This document shows positions 17,485 to 26,786 of a stretch of 64,000 bases of DNA, piece after piece (positions within the stretch are counted from its first letter, which is position 1; each line of letters starts with the position of its first letter). Both the position numbers and the translations under genes were made by a program. The stretch spans positions 124,001 to 188,000 of the forward strand of contig JBBAFU010000001.1 in NCBI GenBank assembly GCA_041655275.1. Reading direction: 5' to 3'. This DNA is from JAJYRX01 sp041655275. Lineage in GTDB: Bacteria > Pseudomonadota > Gammaproteobacteria > Burkholderiales > Burkholderiaceae_B. The notes beneath the pieces were generated by a model. It was not told the origin of the DNA, did no database searches, and saw only the letters and a program-made list of their open reading frames with translations.

Positions 17485-18826
17485 AGTTGCCCACGGCGGG
17501 TTCATCGGCTATCCGCCATACGCGCGCGATAAGCGCATCCAGCTCCGCCCTTGTGGCCGCCGCCCGGTAGCCGCCCAGACGCAGCACCTTGTCCTCGATC
17601 TCGGGGCGCGACAGTGTATTGCCCGGATCGCCCCTGGGCTCATCCACCCGGGCGTCGAGCTGGCGCCCGTCGCGCGTCTGCACCCTTACCTTGCCCAGCC
17701 AGCGCTGTGGATAGGCCTGGTCCACTTCGGGGTCCAGCACCATGTGCACACGCTCACGGAAATCGGCAATCGCTGTATCATCCAGCGCCTCGTCAAAATC
17801 CGCCAGCCCGGCCTGCCCGCGCTGCGCGATCAGCCCCAGCACGGTGCCCATGGAAAACTTGGACTGATGTACGGTGCGCGGGTGAGTGACCGGCCCGAGC
17901 ACATCGATGGCACCCTGATGAACCAGGGCTTCGACATGGATGATGTCGGCCATGCGCAAGTCGTGGGTCTGCATCAGCAGGAGGAGGGCATCGGCGGCAG
18001 GATGCGTATGCCGGCACGAGGCATGAAACTTGAATGAGGTTTCCAGGACCGTCCAGCGTGTACCCAGGCCATCGACCAGACGTGCAGGGTCGGCATCCTG
18101 CGACATGCCGGCCGCCATGCCCTGGGGACCTTCCAGAATCTGTCGCGCGCCGGTGAAGCCTTCGGCGGCCAGGCAGGCGGCCGTCAGCCCGTTGGCCGCC
18201 GCCTTGGCCGTATGCAGTTGCTTGGAATCGGCACCGTCACGCAGGAACTCCCACAGGCCGGCCGCCTGGGTGCCGGCTGAACCGATGGCATTCAGCATGG
18301 CCGCCTCATCCAGACGCAGCAGATGTCCCACGGCAACACCTGCAGCAATCGCACCCGCCGTGCCGGTGGTGTGGAAGATGCGATAGTGCGGGCGCCCGAG
18401 AAACTCGCCCACCCGTATGCCGGCCTCATAGCCGGCGACGCAGGCAGTCAGCAGCTCGGTGCCGCTGCGACCGAGAGACTGGGCCATGGCGATGGCCGGT
18501 GGAAACACCACGGCCGCCGGATGAAACACCGAGCCGTTATGCACGTCATCCTGCTCGACCATGTGGGCCGCGGCCGCATTGGCCATGGCGGCGAACAGGG
18601 GGCTGGTCCCGCGCCGGTTGACAAGATCCTCGCTGCGCCCCTGCGCAGGGCCCATGGATTCGCAAAAGCGCCCTATGGCCTGTACCGGGCGTGCACCCGC
18701 GCCCGCCACTTCGGACGCCAGGCAGTCCAGCATCAGGTCTTCTGTGCGTCGCAGGACGGCATCGGGTATGTTGGAAAAACGCAGCCCGGCAGTGAAGCGG
18801 GCCAGTTGTGCGGAAGGAAAAGACAT
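17456..18826 (-). CDS. MmgE/PrpD family protein
   Basis: A 456-residue protein of the MmgE/PrpD superfamily, which includes 2-methylcitrate dehydratase and cis-aconitate decarboxylase. Family features: LDCLASEVAGAG near residue 33, MANAAAAHMVEQDDVH (about residue 81), HTTGTAGAIAAGVAVGHLL, and FKFHASCRHTHPAADAL. It is not certain to be a methylcitrate enzyme, as no prpB or prpC is near. It lies nine bases downstream of an acyl-CoA dehydrogenase on the same strand, so the pair probably serves a CoA-ester or dicarboxylic acid catabolic step. The 3' end runs 29 bases into rph on the other strand. Confidence 0.88.
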   Translation of the reverse strand: MSFPSAQLARFTAGLRFSNIPDAVLRRTEDLMLDCLASEVAGAGARPVQAIGRFCESMGPAQGRSEDLVNRRGTSPLFAAMANAAAAHMVEQDDVHNGSVFHPAAVVFPPAIAMAQSLGRSGTELLTACVAGYEAGIRVGEFLGRPHYRIFHTTGTAGAIAAGVAVGHLLRLDEAAMLNAIGSAGTQAAGLWEFLRDGADSKQLHTAKAAANGLTAACLAAEGFTGARQILEGPQGMAAGMSQDADPARLVDGLGTRWTVLETSFKFHASCRHTHPAADALLLLMQTHDLRMADIIHVEALVHQGAIDVLGPVTHPRTVHQSKFSMGTVLGLIAQRGQAGLADFDEALDDTAIADFRERVHMVLDPEVDQAYPQRWLGKVRVQTRDGRQLDARVDEPRGDPGNTLSRPEIEDKVLRLGGYRAAATRAELDALIARVWRIADEPAVGNFILPAPAAA

Positions 18827-18834
18827 GGCAGCAC

Positions 18835-19995
18835 TCAGAATGACCGGGGCAGTCCCAGCACGTGCTGGGCGACATAGGAGAGAATGAGGTTGGTGGAGAT
18901 GGGTGCCACCTGATAGAGCCGCGTTTCACGGAATTTTCGCTCGACGTCATACTCATTGGCGAAGCCGAAGCCGCCGTGAAACTGCAGACAGGCATTGGCG
19001 GCTTCCCAGGAGGCATCGGCCGCCAGCAGTTTGGCCATATTGGCCTGGGCTCCGCAGGGCTGGTGCGCGTCGAAGAGGCGGCAGGCCTCGAAGCGCATCA
19101 GGCTGGCGGCTTCGATGTTGATGTGGGCGCGTGCAATCGGGAACTGCACGCCCTGATTCTGGCCGATGGGCCGGTCGAAGACCCTGCGCTCCCTGGCGTA
19201 GGCCGTGACCTTGTCGATGAACCAGTGCCCGTCGCCTATGCATTCGGCGGCAATGAGGGCGCGCTCGGCATTCAGGCCGTCCAGGATATAGCGAAAGCCC
19301 ATGCCTTCCTCGCCGATCAGGTTCTCGGCGGGAATCTCGAGTGAATCGAAGAACAGCTCATTCGTCTCATGATTGACCATGTTGGGGATGGGCTGCACGC
19401 TCAGGCCATTGCCGATGGCCTCACGCAGGTCGACGATGAAGATGGACATGCCTTCGGACTTGCGCTGCACGTCTTCCAGCGGCGTCGTGCGCGCCAGCAG
19501 AATCATCAGATCGGAATGATGGACGCGCGAAATCCATACTTTCTGGCCGTTGATCTCATAGCGATCACCCTTGCGCACGGCCGTGGTCTTGATGCGCGTC
19601 GTATCGGTTCCCGTGGTCGGCTCGGTCACAGCCATGGACTGCAGGCGCAGCTCGCCGCTGGCAATGCGCGGCAGATAATAATCCTTCTGTGCGTCGGAGC
19701 CATGGCGCAGCAGCGTCCCCATGTTGTACATCTGGCCATGACAGACGCCCGAGTTGCCGCCGTTGCGGTTGATCTCTTCCATGATGACCGACGCCGCAGT
19801 GAGGCTCAGGCCCGAACCGCCGTATTCTTCCGGAATCAGCGCTGCCAGCCAGCCTGCTTCCGTGAGGGTGCGCACAAAGGCTTCCGGATAGCCGCGCTCG
19901 GCATCAATCTGACGGAAATACTCGGGTGGAAACTGCGCGCACAGATCGCGGATGGCATCGCGGATTTCCTGGAAATCATTTTGTGGACTTGTCAT
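18835..19995 (-). CDS. Acyl-CoA dehydrogenase family protein
   Basis: A 386-residue FAD enzyme of the acyl-CoA dehydrogenase family. It has the N-terminal helical domain, the flavin segment AVTEPTTGTDTTRIKTTA, the WISRVHHSD strand and the C-terminal FHGGFGFANEYDVERKFRE. The usual YEGT catalytic segment reads LYQVAPISTN, so the glutamate of the medium-chain type is absent; Glu244 in DGLNAER sits where isovaleryl- and long-chain enzymes keep their base. The ATG at 19995 is used; a GTG three codons upstream is possible. It is first in a two-gene operon with the MmgE/PrpD gene. Substrate unknown. Confidence 0.9.
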   Translation of the reverse strand: MTSPQNDFQEIRDAIRDLCAQFPPEYFRQIDAERGYPEAFVRTLTEAGWLAALIPEEYGGSGLSLTAASVIMEEINRNGGNSGVCHGQMYNMGTLLRHGSDAQKDYYLPRIASGELRLQSMAVTEPTTGTDTTRIKTTAVRKGDRYEINGQKVWISRVHHSDLMILLARTTPLEDVQRKSEGMSIFIVDLREAIGNGLSVQPIPNMVNHETNELFFDSLEIPAENLIGEEGMGFRYILDGLNAERALIAAECIGDGHWFIDKVTAYARERRVFDRPIGQNQGVQFPIARAHINIEAASLMRFEACRLFDAHQPCGAQANMAKLLAADASWEAANACLQFHGGFGFANEYDVERKFRETRLYQVAPISTNLILSYVAQHVLGLPRSF

Positions 19996-20106
19996 GATGG
20001 GCACCGGGCCTTGATTACAATAATGGAAGATGATTACTTTGCCTGAAACTCACGGACCTGCCAATTGTAGTAGGCGGTGAGACGGCATATTGCAGGCAGG
20101 ATCACC

Positions 20107-20772
20107 ATGAATGCTCCATCACCCGCACTTGAAGTCGTGCTCGCCTCGGATAACGCCGGCAAGCTGGCCGAGTTCGGCGCCATTCTTGGCGCAGCCGGCA
20201 TCCGTATGCACCCGCAGGGTGAATTGGGTGTGGCCCCCGCCGAGGAGCCCCATCTGACCTTCGTTGAAAACGCACTTGCCAAGGCCCGGCATGCGAGCCG
20301 GCAGACCGGCCTGCCTGCCCTGGCGGATGATTCCGGCCTGTGCGTGCCGGCGCTGGGCAATGCGCCGGGCGTGTTCTCGGCGCGTTGGTCGGCCATTGCG
20401 GGCGGCGTGCATTCCGATGCCGCCAATAACGCGCGTCTGGTAACGCAGCTGCAAGCCCATGATGACAGGCGAGCCTGTTTCGTCGCCGTACTCGTTCTGG
20501 TTCGCCATGCTGAAGATCCCGTTCCGTTCATCGCCCAGGGCTTGTGGCATGGTGAAATCCTTGCTCAGCCTCGCGGCGCGCGCGGCTTTGGCTATGACCC
20601 GCTGTTCTACGTTCCCGCGCTGGGCTGCACGGCGGCAGAGCTCAGCCCCGCCGACAAGAACCGCCACAGTCATCGCGGCCGGGCATTGCGCCGGCTGCTG
20701 CAGGAATTACAGGATGACAGTCTTCTTGATGGCGGCTTGCACATTCAGGACCACTCTCGGAACCCGTCATGA
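20107..20772 (+). CDS. rdgB: XTP/dITP pyrophosphatase (RdgB/HAM1)
   Basis: A 221-residue house-cleaning nucleotide pyrophosphatase that hydrolyses dITP, ITP and XTP to monophosphates and keeps deaminated purines out of DNA. The N-terminal VVLASDNAGKLAEF (nucleotide-binding SxNxxK), the catalytic LADDSGLCVPALG, and GFGYDPLF are all present. The ATG at 20107 has GGCAGG upstream; an in-frame GTG at 20077 is less likely. The stop overlaps the hemW start (ATGA), so the two are translationally coupled. Confidence 0.95.
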   Translation: MNAPSPALEVVLASDNAGKLAEFGAILGAAGIRMHPQGELGVAPAEEPHLTFVENALAKARHASRQTGLPALADDSGLCVPALGNAPGVFSARWSAIAGGVHSDAANNARLVTQLQAHDDRRACFVAVLVLVRHAEDPVPFIAQGLWHGEILAQPRGARGFGYDPLFYVPALGCTAAELSPADKNRHSHRGRALRRLLQELQDDSLLDGGLHIQDHSRNPS

Positions 20773-21986
20773 GCACACCGCGCACCCCCGCTGAACCCAC
20801 GCGCATCCGGCCCGACGGCAGCACGCCGCGCCTGCTGTTCAGCCTGCCCCCGCTTTCACTATATGTGCATGTGCCCTGGTGCATCCGCAAATGTCCATAT
20901 TGTGACTTCAACTCCCATGCGCTCAAGGGCGAACTTCCCGAAGCGGAGTATCTGGAAGCGCTGCAGGCGGATCTGGAACAGGCCTTGCCACTGATATGGG
21001 GCCGGCAGATCGTTTCCGTCTTCATCGGTGGCGGCACGCCCAGCCTGCTGTCGGCGCAGGCGGTGGATCAGATGCTGGGCATGTTCAGGGCCATGCTCAA
21101 TGTCTGGCCGGGCACCGAGATCACGCTCGAGGCCAATCCGGGCACGGCAGAGGCCGCCCGCTTCCAGGCCTATGCCGCTGCCGGCGTGTCGCGCCTGTCA
21201 TTGGGCGTACAGAGTTTCAACGATGCAGCGCTGACTGCACTGGGCCGTGTGCATGACGGGCGTCAGGCGCTCGCCGCGATTGACATGGCAAAGAATGCTT
21301 TCGAACGCATCAATCTGGACCTCATGTTCGGCCTGCCCGGGCAATCGCGGGAGGAAAGCCTGCGGGATCTGGACACGGCCCTCAAGCATGAGCCAAGCCA
21401 TCTTTCGCTCTATCAGCTCACACTGGAACCCAACACCGTCTTTGCGAAATACCCGCCCGCGCTGCCCGATGAAGACACGATTGCACTGATGCAGGAGGCC
21501 ATGGCGCCCCGGCTGCAGGCAGCCGGCTTCGAGCAATACGAAGTGTCGGCCTGGGCCCGACCGGACCAGCAGGCGGTGCACAACGTGAATTACTGGGAAT
21601 TCGGTGATTATCTGGGCCTGGGCCCGGGCGCGCATTCCAAGCTGTCCTTCCCGGATCGTGTCATCCGCCAGGAACGCCGGCGCCGGCCCGAATCCTGGAT
21701 GCAGCACGCCATACGACATGATGCCAGCCATATATCGGCGGATCGGCGTATCCGCGCCGATGAATTTCCATTCGAATTCATGCTCAATGCCCTGCGCCTG
21801 AAAGAGGGCGTGCCCCTGAGCCTGTACTTTGAACGCACGGGCCAGCCCATGAAATCCATTGGCGATCAGCTGGCACGGGCACGCGAGCGCGGCCTGCTGG
21901 AAAACTCCGCCCTGCATTTGCGTGCAAGTCCCCTGGGATGGCGTTTCCTCAACGAGTTGCAGGCGGAGTTTCTCACCGACTGTTGA
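20769..21986 (+). CDS. hemW: Radical SAM heme chaperone HemW
   Basis: A 405-residue radical SAM protein that binds heme and is thought to deliver it to respiratory proteins; it was formerly annotated as oxygen-independent coproporphyrinogen oxidase. It has the cluster motif CIRKCPYC (CxxxCxxC), then GGGTPSLL for SAM binding, SLGVQSFND and LMFGLPGQ, and a C-terminal HemW domain (NYWEFGDYLGLGPGAHS). It has the single cysteine triad of HemW rather than the CxxxCxxCxC of HemN. The start overlaps the rdgB stop by four bases. Confidence 0.94.
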   Translation: MSTPRTPAEPTRIRPDGSTPRLLFSLPPLSLYVHVPWCIRKCPYCDFNSHALKGELPEAEYLEALQADLEQALPLIWGRQIVSVFIGGGTPSLLSAQAVDQMLGMFRAMLNVWPGTEITLEANPGTAEAARFQAYAAAGVSRLSLGVQSFNDAALTALGRVHDGRQALAAIDMAKNAFERINLDLMFGLPGQSREESLRDLDTALKHEPSHLSLYQLTLEPNTVFAKYPPALPDEDTIALMQEAMAPRLQAAGFEQYEVSAWARPDQQAVHNVNYWEFGDYLGLGPGAHSKLSFPDRVIRQERRRRPESWMQHAIRHDASHISADRRIRADEFPFEFMLNALRLKEGVPLSLYFERTGQPMKSIGDQLARARERGLLENSALHLRASPLGWRFLNELQAEFLTDC

Positions 21987-22032
21987 ATTACAATGCGGGC
22001 TTCAATCGCCCGGCCCTACAGGAGCCCGTCTG

Positions 22033-23439
22033 ATGACTTCGCCAGACCGTGTGATGCAACTCATCACCGAACACGATGTGACCTTTGTCGACTATCGCTT
22101 CACCGACACCCTGGGGCGTGAACATCATCTGACGGTGCCGGCCGCACGGGTGAGCGAGGATCATTTCGAGAACGGCATTGCCTTCGATGGTTCCTCGCTG
22201 GCGGGATGGAAGAGCATAGAGGCCTCCGACATGGTGCTCATGCCCGATCCGGCAACGCCGCGCCTGGATCCGTTTCGCGACGAAGTCACACTCAGCCTCA
22301 CCTGCGATGTCGTCGAGCCGTCCGACCTGAAGGCCTATGCGCGCGATCCGCGTTCCCTGGCGCGCCGCGCCGAAGCCTGGCTGCGTGCCAGCGGCCTGGG
22401 CGATACGGCCTACTTCGGGCCCGAGCCTGAATTCTATATCTTCGATTCGGTCAGCTGGGATCAGGACCTGTCGGGTTGCTTTGTGCGTCTGGATGGTGAG
22501 CACGTGCCCTGGGCGCGGCGCGCAGAGCGACACAATCAGGCCTATCGGCCGGGTCAGCAGGGGGGCTATGCTCCCGTGCCGCCGGTCGACGCCTTCCACG
22601 ATCTGCGCTCCGAGATGTGCCTGTTGCTGGAAGAGCAGGGGATTCCGGTTGAAATTCATCACCACGAAGTGGGCGGATCGGGCCAGCTGGAGATTGGTAC
22701 ACGCTTCAGCACGCTGGTGCAGCGGGCCGACTGGAACCAGATCATGAAGTACACCATCCACAGTGTGGCCCACCGCTATGGCAAGACGGCGACCTTCATG
22801 CCCAAGCCCGTGGTCGGCGAAGCCGGTTCGGGCATGCATGTGCATCAGTCGATCTGGAAGGATGGCAAGAACCTGTTCGCCGGCGACACCTATGCCGGGC
22901 TATCGGAGTTCGCCCTGCATTACATCGGCGGCCTTATCCATCATGCACGGGCGCTCAATGCCATCACCAACCCGGCGACGAACTCCTACAAGCGTCTGGT
23001 GCCGCACTTCGAAGCGCCGGTGAAGCTGGCCTATTCGGCGCGCAACCGTTCCGCCTCCATCCGTGTTCCCTACGCGACGGATCCGGCCGCGCGGCGCGTG
23101 GAAGCCCGTTTTCCCGATGCGCTCGCCAATCCCTATCTGGCGTTTTCCGCCCTGCTGATGGCGGGTCTGGACGGTGTGCAGAATCGTATACATCCCGGTG
23201 ATGCGGCTGACAAGAACCTCTACGACCTGCCGCCCGAAGAAGATGCGCTGATCCCCACGGTATGCGCCTCGCTCGAACAGGCCATTGTCGCGCTGGACGA
23301 GGACAGGGATTTCCTGTTGCGTGGCGGGGTCTTCACGAATGACCTGCTCGATGCCTATATCGAGCTCAAGCAGAACGAGATTGATCGCCTGCGCGTGACC
23401 ACGCACCCGGTCGAATTCGACATGTATTACAGCCTATAG
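22033..23439 (+). CDS. glnA: Glutamine synthetase, type I
   Basis: A 468-residue ATP-dependent glutamine synthetase, the main ammonia-assimilation enzyme, forming a dodecamer. It has the N-terminal beta-Grasp (VTFVDYRFTDTLGREHH), the FDGSSLAGWK latch, the metal site GPEPEFY, HHEVGGSGQLEIG, the ATP region GEAGSGMHVHQS and the glutamate site ITNPATNSYKR. Tyr397 in KNLYDLPPEE is the adenylylation tyrosine of proteobacterial GSI, so control by GlnE is expected. The ATG at 22033 has AGGAG nine bases upstream. No glnB, ntrB or ntrC is nearby. Confidence 0.96.
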   Translation: MTSPDRVMQLITEHDVTFVDYRFTDTLGREHHLTVPAARVSEDHFENGIAFDGSSLAGWKSIEASDMVLMPDPATPRLDPFRDEVTLSLTCDVVEPSDLKAYARDPRSLARRAEAWLRASGLGDTAYFGPEPEFYIFDSVSWDQDLSGCFVRLDGEHVPWARRAERHNQAYRPGQQGGYAPVPPVDAFHDLRSEMCLLLEEQGIPVEIHHHEVGGSGQLEIGTRFSTLVQRADWNQIMKYTIHSVAHRYGKTATFMPKPVVGEAGSGMHVHQSIWKDGKNLFAGDTYAGLSEFALHYIGGLIHHARALNAITNPATNSYKRLVPHFEAPVKLAYSARNRSASIRVPYATDPAARRVEARFPDALANPYLAFSALLMAGLDGVQNRIHPGDAADKNLYDLPPEEDALIPTVCASLEQAIVALDEDRDFLLRGGVFTNDLLDAYIELKQNEIDRLRVTTHPVEFDMYYSL

Positions 23440-23508
23440 AATTGATTTGTCGTAAAATCATACTCTTGCATTTTTTTCGCGTATTTTTCCGCTCTAAGGT
23501 ACCCTTAC

Positions 23509-24285
23509 ATGGCAGCTTTCAATTCCGAACAGGTACTCAGTGTTCGGCACTGGAACGACAAGCTTTTCTCCTTTACCACCACGCGCGACAGCGCCCTGCG
23601 CTTCACCAACGGGCACTTCGTCATGCTGGGCCTTGAAGTCAACGGCAAGCCGCTCATGCGCGCCTACAGCATCGTCAGCGCCAATTATGAAGATCAGCTG
23701 GAATTCCTCAGCATCAAGGTGCCCGATGGTCCGCTGACGTCCCGTTTGCAGCACCTCCAGGAGGGCGATCAGGTTCTGATCAGCCGCAAGCCGGTGGGCA
23801 CGCTCGTGGCCGATGACCTGAAGCCCGGCCGGCGTCTCTTCCTGTTTGCCACTGGTACCGGACTGGCGCCGTTCATGAGCATCATCAAGGACCCGGAGGT
23901 CTACGAACGCTTTGAGAAAGTGATATTGCTGCACGGTGTGCGCTTCAAGTCCGATCTTGCCTATCACGACTACATCTGCAACGAGCTGCCCGAAAACGAA
24001 TATTTTGGCGACATTGTGCGCGAAAAGCTCATCTACTACCCCACGGTCACGCGGGAGCCGTTTCGTCATCAGGGGCGTATCACCCACGTGGTCGAAAGCG
24101 GCCAGCTGTTTCGCGACATTGATCAGCCCGAGCTGGACCCCGCCACCGATCGTGCCATGATCTGCGGCAGTCCGGCCATGCTGGCCGACATCAGCGAGAT
24201 GCTCGACAAGCGCGGTTTCGAAGTTTCCCGGGGTGTGGGACAACCCGGCGATTACGTGATCGAGCGCGCCTTTGCGGAAAAATGA
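23509..24285 (+). CDS. fpr: Ferredoxin/flavodoxin-NADP+ reductase
   Basis: A 258-residue FAD enzyme that exchanges electrons between NADPH and ferredoxin or flavodoxin, with roles in Fe-S repair and oxidative stress. The FAD site is RAYSIVS (about residues 51-57), the NADP site begins GTGLAPFMS, and ICGSPAML and the C-terminal VIERAFAEK are those of the bacterial subclass I/II Fpr. AAGG lies nine bases before the ATG. It has its own AT-rich upstream region after glnA and is followed by ridA. Confidence 0.93.
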   Translation: MAAFNSEQVLSVRHWNDKLFSFTTTRDSALRFTNGHFVMLGLEVNGKPLMRAYSIVSANYEDQLEFLSIKVPDGPLTSRLQHLQEGDQVLISRKPVGTLVADDLKPGRRLFLFATGTGLAPFMSIIKDPEVYERFEKVILLHGVRFKSDLAYHDYICNELPENEYFGDIVREKLIYYPTVTREPFRHQGRITHVVESGQLFRDIDQPELDPATDRAMICGSPAMLADISEMLDKRGFEVSRGVGQPGDYVIERAFAEK

Positions 24286-24331
24286 GGCTACACTGCTTCA
24301 GCCAGAGCGTTTTCTTTTCAACAGAGGCTGT

Positions 24332-24718
24332 ATGACCAAGCAAATCATTCATACCAATGCCGCACCGGCGGCAGTGGGCCCGTATTCCCAGGCGGTGGCC
24401 GCCGGGCCGGGCAAGACCGTCTACATTTCGGGCCAGCTCGGGCTCGAGCCCGACACGGGCGAGCTGGTGTCGGAAAATTTCGAAGGCCAGGTGCGCCAGG
24501 CCTTTGCCAATCTCCAGTCCGTGGTTGAAGCGGCGGGCGGGTCTCTGGACAGCATCGTCAAGCTCACGCTGTTCCTGACCGACCTGAGCAAGTTCGCCAG
24601 TGCGAACGCCATCATGGCCGACGTCATTCCGCAACCCTACCCGGCACGCTCCACCGTGGGCGTGGCCAGCCTGCCCAAGGGCGGGCAGTTCGAGGTTGAA
24701 GCCATCATCGTCGTCTGA
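24332..24718 (+). CDS. ridA: Reactive intermediate deaminase RidA
   Basis: A 128-residue trimeric enamine/imine deaminase that clears 2-aminoacrylate and related intermediates of PLP enzymes. Family motifs are intact: AAVGPYSQAV, VYISGQLGLEP, NLQSVVEAAGGSLDSIVKLTLFLTD, the substrate arginine in YPARSTVGVASLPKG, and VEAIIV at the C-terminus. The ATG at 24332 is chosen by family alignment. Its 3' end overlaps the likely recG start. Confidence 0.95.
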   Translation: MTKQIIHTNAAPAAVGPYSQAVAAGPGKTVYISGQLGLEPDTGELVSENFEGQVRQAFANLQSVVEAAGGSLDSIVKLTLFLTDLSKFASANAIMADVIPQPYPARSTVGVASLPKGGQFEVEAIIVV

Positions 24719-26741
24719 GGCGCAGCAGCGTCGCCTGCAACGACTGGGTCTGGTGCGGGATGCCGATTTCATCCTGCACCTGCCCCTGCGTTACGAGGAC
24801 AATACGCGCGTACACGCCATCGGCACGCTCAGTCCCGGGCAGTACGCCCAGATCGAAGGCGAGATCACCGGCGCTGAAATCGTCCATCGTCCGCGACGCC
24901 AGCTGCTGGCCTCGATGCACGACCAGACCGGCAGCATCCGTCTGCGCTGGCTGCATTTCTATCCCGGTCAGCTGCGCCGGCTCGAAGCCGGCGGGCGTGT
25001 GCGCATCCGCGGTGAAGTGCGTGGCGGCTTTCAGGGGCTGGAGCTCGTGCATCCACGCCTGCTGTCTGCAAACACGGCACTGCCCACCACGCTCACACCG
25101 GTTTACCCTACTACCGACGGTCTGGCGCAGGACAGTCTGCGCAAGGCGATTTCCGAAGCGCTGGCGCGGGTCAGTCTGGACGAAACCCTGCCCGAAGCAC
25201 TGATAGAGGAACTGGGCATGATGCCGTTGGCACAGGCCCTGGAAATCCTGCACCATCCGCCTGCGGGCACCTGTTCGGAGCAGCTTCTGGACCGGACGCA
25301 TCCGGCCTGGCAGCGCGTCAAGCTTGATGAGCTGCTTGCCCAGCAGCTGAGCCTGGCGGCTGCGCGCGATGCCCGCCGGCGCCAGCGCGCCTGGCCCCTG
25401 GACGGTGATACCCGCGATCTGGCGCAGCGCCTGCGCGCCGGGCTTCCGTTCACGCTCACTGCAGCGCAGGAGAAAGTGATTGCCGAAATCAGTCAGGACC
25501 TGCGCCAGAGCTGGCCCATGCACCGTCTGTTGCAGGGCGATGTGGGCAGTGGCAAAACCATTGTTGCGGCATTTGCCGCAATCCAGGCTGTCGGCAGTGC
25601 AGCCCAGGTCGCCATCATGGCGCCTACGGAAATACTCAGCGAGCAGCACTATCAGAAGCTGTCGGCCTGGCTGCATCCCCTGGGCATCACCTGTGTCTGG
25701 CTGGTGGGGCGCCAGGGCGCAGGCGAGCGACGTGAACACCTGCAGGCCATCGCCGGCGGGCATGCCCGCGTCATCATTGGGACCCAGGCGCTGATTCAGG
25801 ATCAGGTTCAGTTCCAGCGGCTGGGGCTGGTGATCCTGGACGAGCAGCACCGCTTTGGCGTCGGGCAGCGTCTGGCGCTCAGCCGCAAGGGCGATGATGT
25901 CGATGCCGAAGGCGCGCGCCTGGCCCATCAGCTGAACATGAGCGCCACGCCCATTCCGCGCACTCTGGCAATGAGCTTTCTGGCCGATCTGGATGTCTCC
26001 GTGATCGACAGCCTGCCGCCGGGTCGCCGGCATATCACTACCCGTTTGATCAAGGATATCCGGCGCGATGAGGTACTGTCCTGGGTAAACAGGTCACTGC
26101 AGCAGGGCCGGCAGGCCTATTGGGTGTGTCCACTGGTCGAGGAAAGCGACAGCCTTCAGCTGCAGACCGCCATCGATACGCATGCCCAGCTCCAGACGCA
26201 GCTGGCCGGGTTGCGCGTGGGACTGGTGCATGGCCGTCTCTCCTACGAGGAGAAACATGCGGTCATGCAGGCCTTTCGCGCACATGAACTCGATCTGCTG
26301 GTCGCGACAACCGTCATCGAAGTCGGTGTGGATGTCCCCAATGCATCCATCATGGTCATCGAGCATGCCGAACGCTATGGTCTGGCACAATTGCATCAGC
26401 TTCGTGGCAGGGTGGGGCGGGGCACGGTTGAATCGGTATGCGTGCTGATGTACCAGGCACCGCTATCGCCCATTGCAAGCGAGCGCCTGCGCGCCTTGTA
26501 TGAAACCGGGGATGGTTTCGAGATCGCGCGTCGCGACCTGGCCCAGCGTGGCCCGGGCGAATTTCTGGGCGTGCGCCAGTCGGGGCGCGAGCTTCTGCAA
26601 TTTGCCGACGCGCAGCAGGACCAGGCCTTGCTTGAGCATGCACGCAGCCTGGCCATCCGCCTGCGCGAAACCTGGCCCGGACACGCACGCCGCCACCAGC
26701 AACGCTGGATGCGCGGACGCGAGGATTATCTGCGCAGCTGA
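24696..26741 (+). CDS. recG: ATP-dependent DNA helicase RecG
   Basis: A monomeric SF2 helicase that remodels stalled replication forks and Holliday junctions. Domains: wedge/OB fold at the N-terminus (LHLPLRYEDNTRVHAIG, RRQLLASMHDQTGSIRLRW), Walker A GDVGSGKT (about residue 286), DEQH, SATPIPRTLAM, then helicase C with VGLVHGRLSYEEKHAVM, ATTVIEVGVDVPNAS and HQLRGRVGRG. The start is uncertain: no ATG fits the front, and a TTG at 24696 gives 681 residues, close to the 693 of E. coli RecG, while overlapping ridA by 23 bases. A GTG at 24600 is the upstream alternative. Confidence 0.92.
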   Translation: MKPSSSSEAQQRRLQRLGLVRDADFILHLPLRYEDNTRVHAIGTLSPGQYAQIEGEITGAEIVHRPRRQLLASMHDQTGSIRLRWLHFYPGQLRRLEAGGRVRIRGEVRGGFQGLELVHPRLLSANTALPTTLTPVYPTTDGLAQDSLRKAISEALARVSLDETLPEALIEELGMMPLAQALEILHHPPAGTCSEQLLDRTHPAWQRVKLDELLAQQLSLAAARDARRRQRAWPLDGDTRDLAQRLRAGLPFTLTAAQEKVIAEISQDLRQSWPMHRLLQGDVGSGKTIVAAFAAIQAVGSAAQVAIMAPTEILSEQHYQKLSAWLHPLGITCVWLVGRQGAGERREHLQAIAGGHARVIIGTQALIQDQVQFQRLGLVILDEQHRFGVGQRLALSRKGDDVDAEGARLAHQLNMSATPIPRTLAMSFLADLDVSVIDSLPPGRRHITTRLIKDIRRDEVLSWVNRSLQQGRQAYWVCPLVEESDSLQLQTAIDTHAQLQTQLAGLRVGLVHGRLSYEEKHAVMQAFRAHELDLLVATTVIEVGVDVPNASIMVIEHAERYGLAQLHQLRGRVGRGTVESVCVLMYQAPLSPIASERLRALYETGDGFEIARRDLAQRGPGEFLGVRQSGRELLQFADAQQDQALLEHARSLAIRLRETWPGHARRHQQRWMRGREDYLRS

Positions 26742-26786
26742 ATTGTTGCTGAATCGCTGTTGACCGCTGTTGATTATTGGTTGATT

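Noticed and set aside
24705..26033. Open frame of more than 400 codons on the minus strand
   Set aside because: It is fully antisense to recG, has no recognisable motif and no plausible Shine-Dalgarno.
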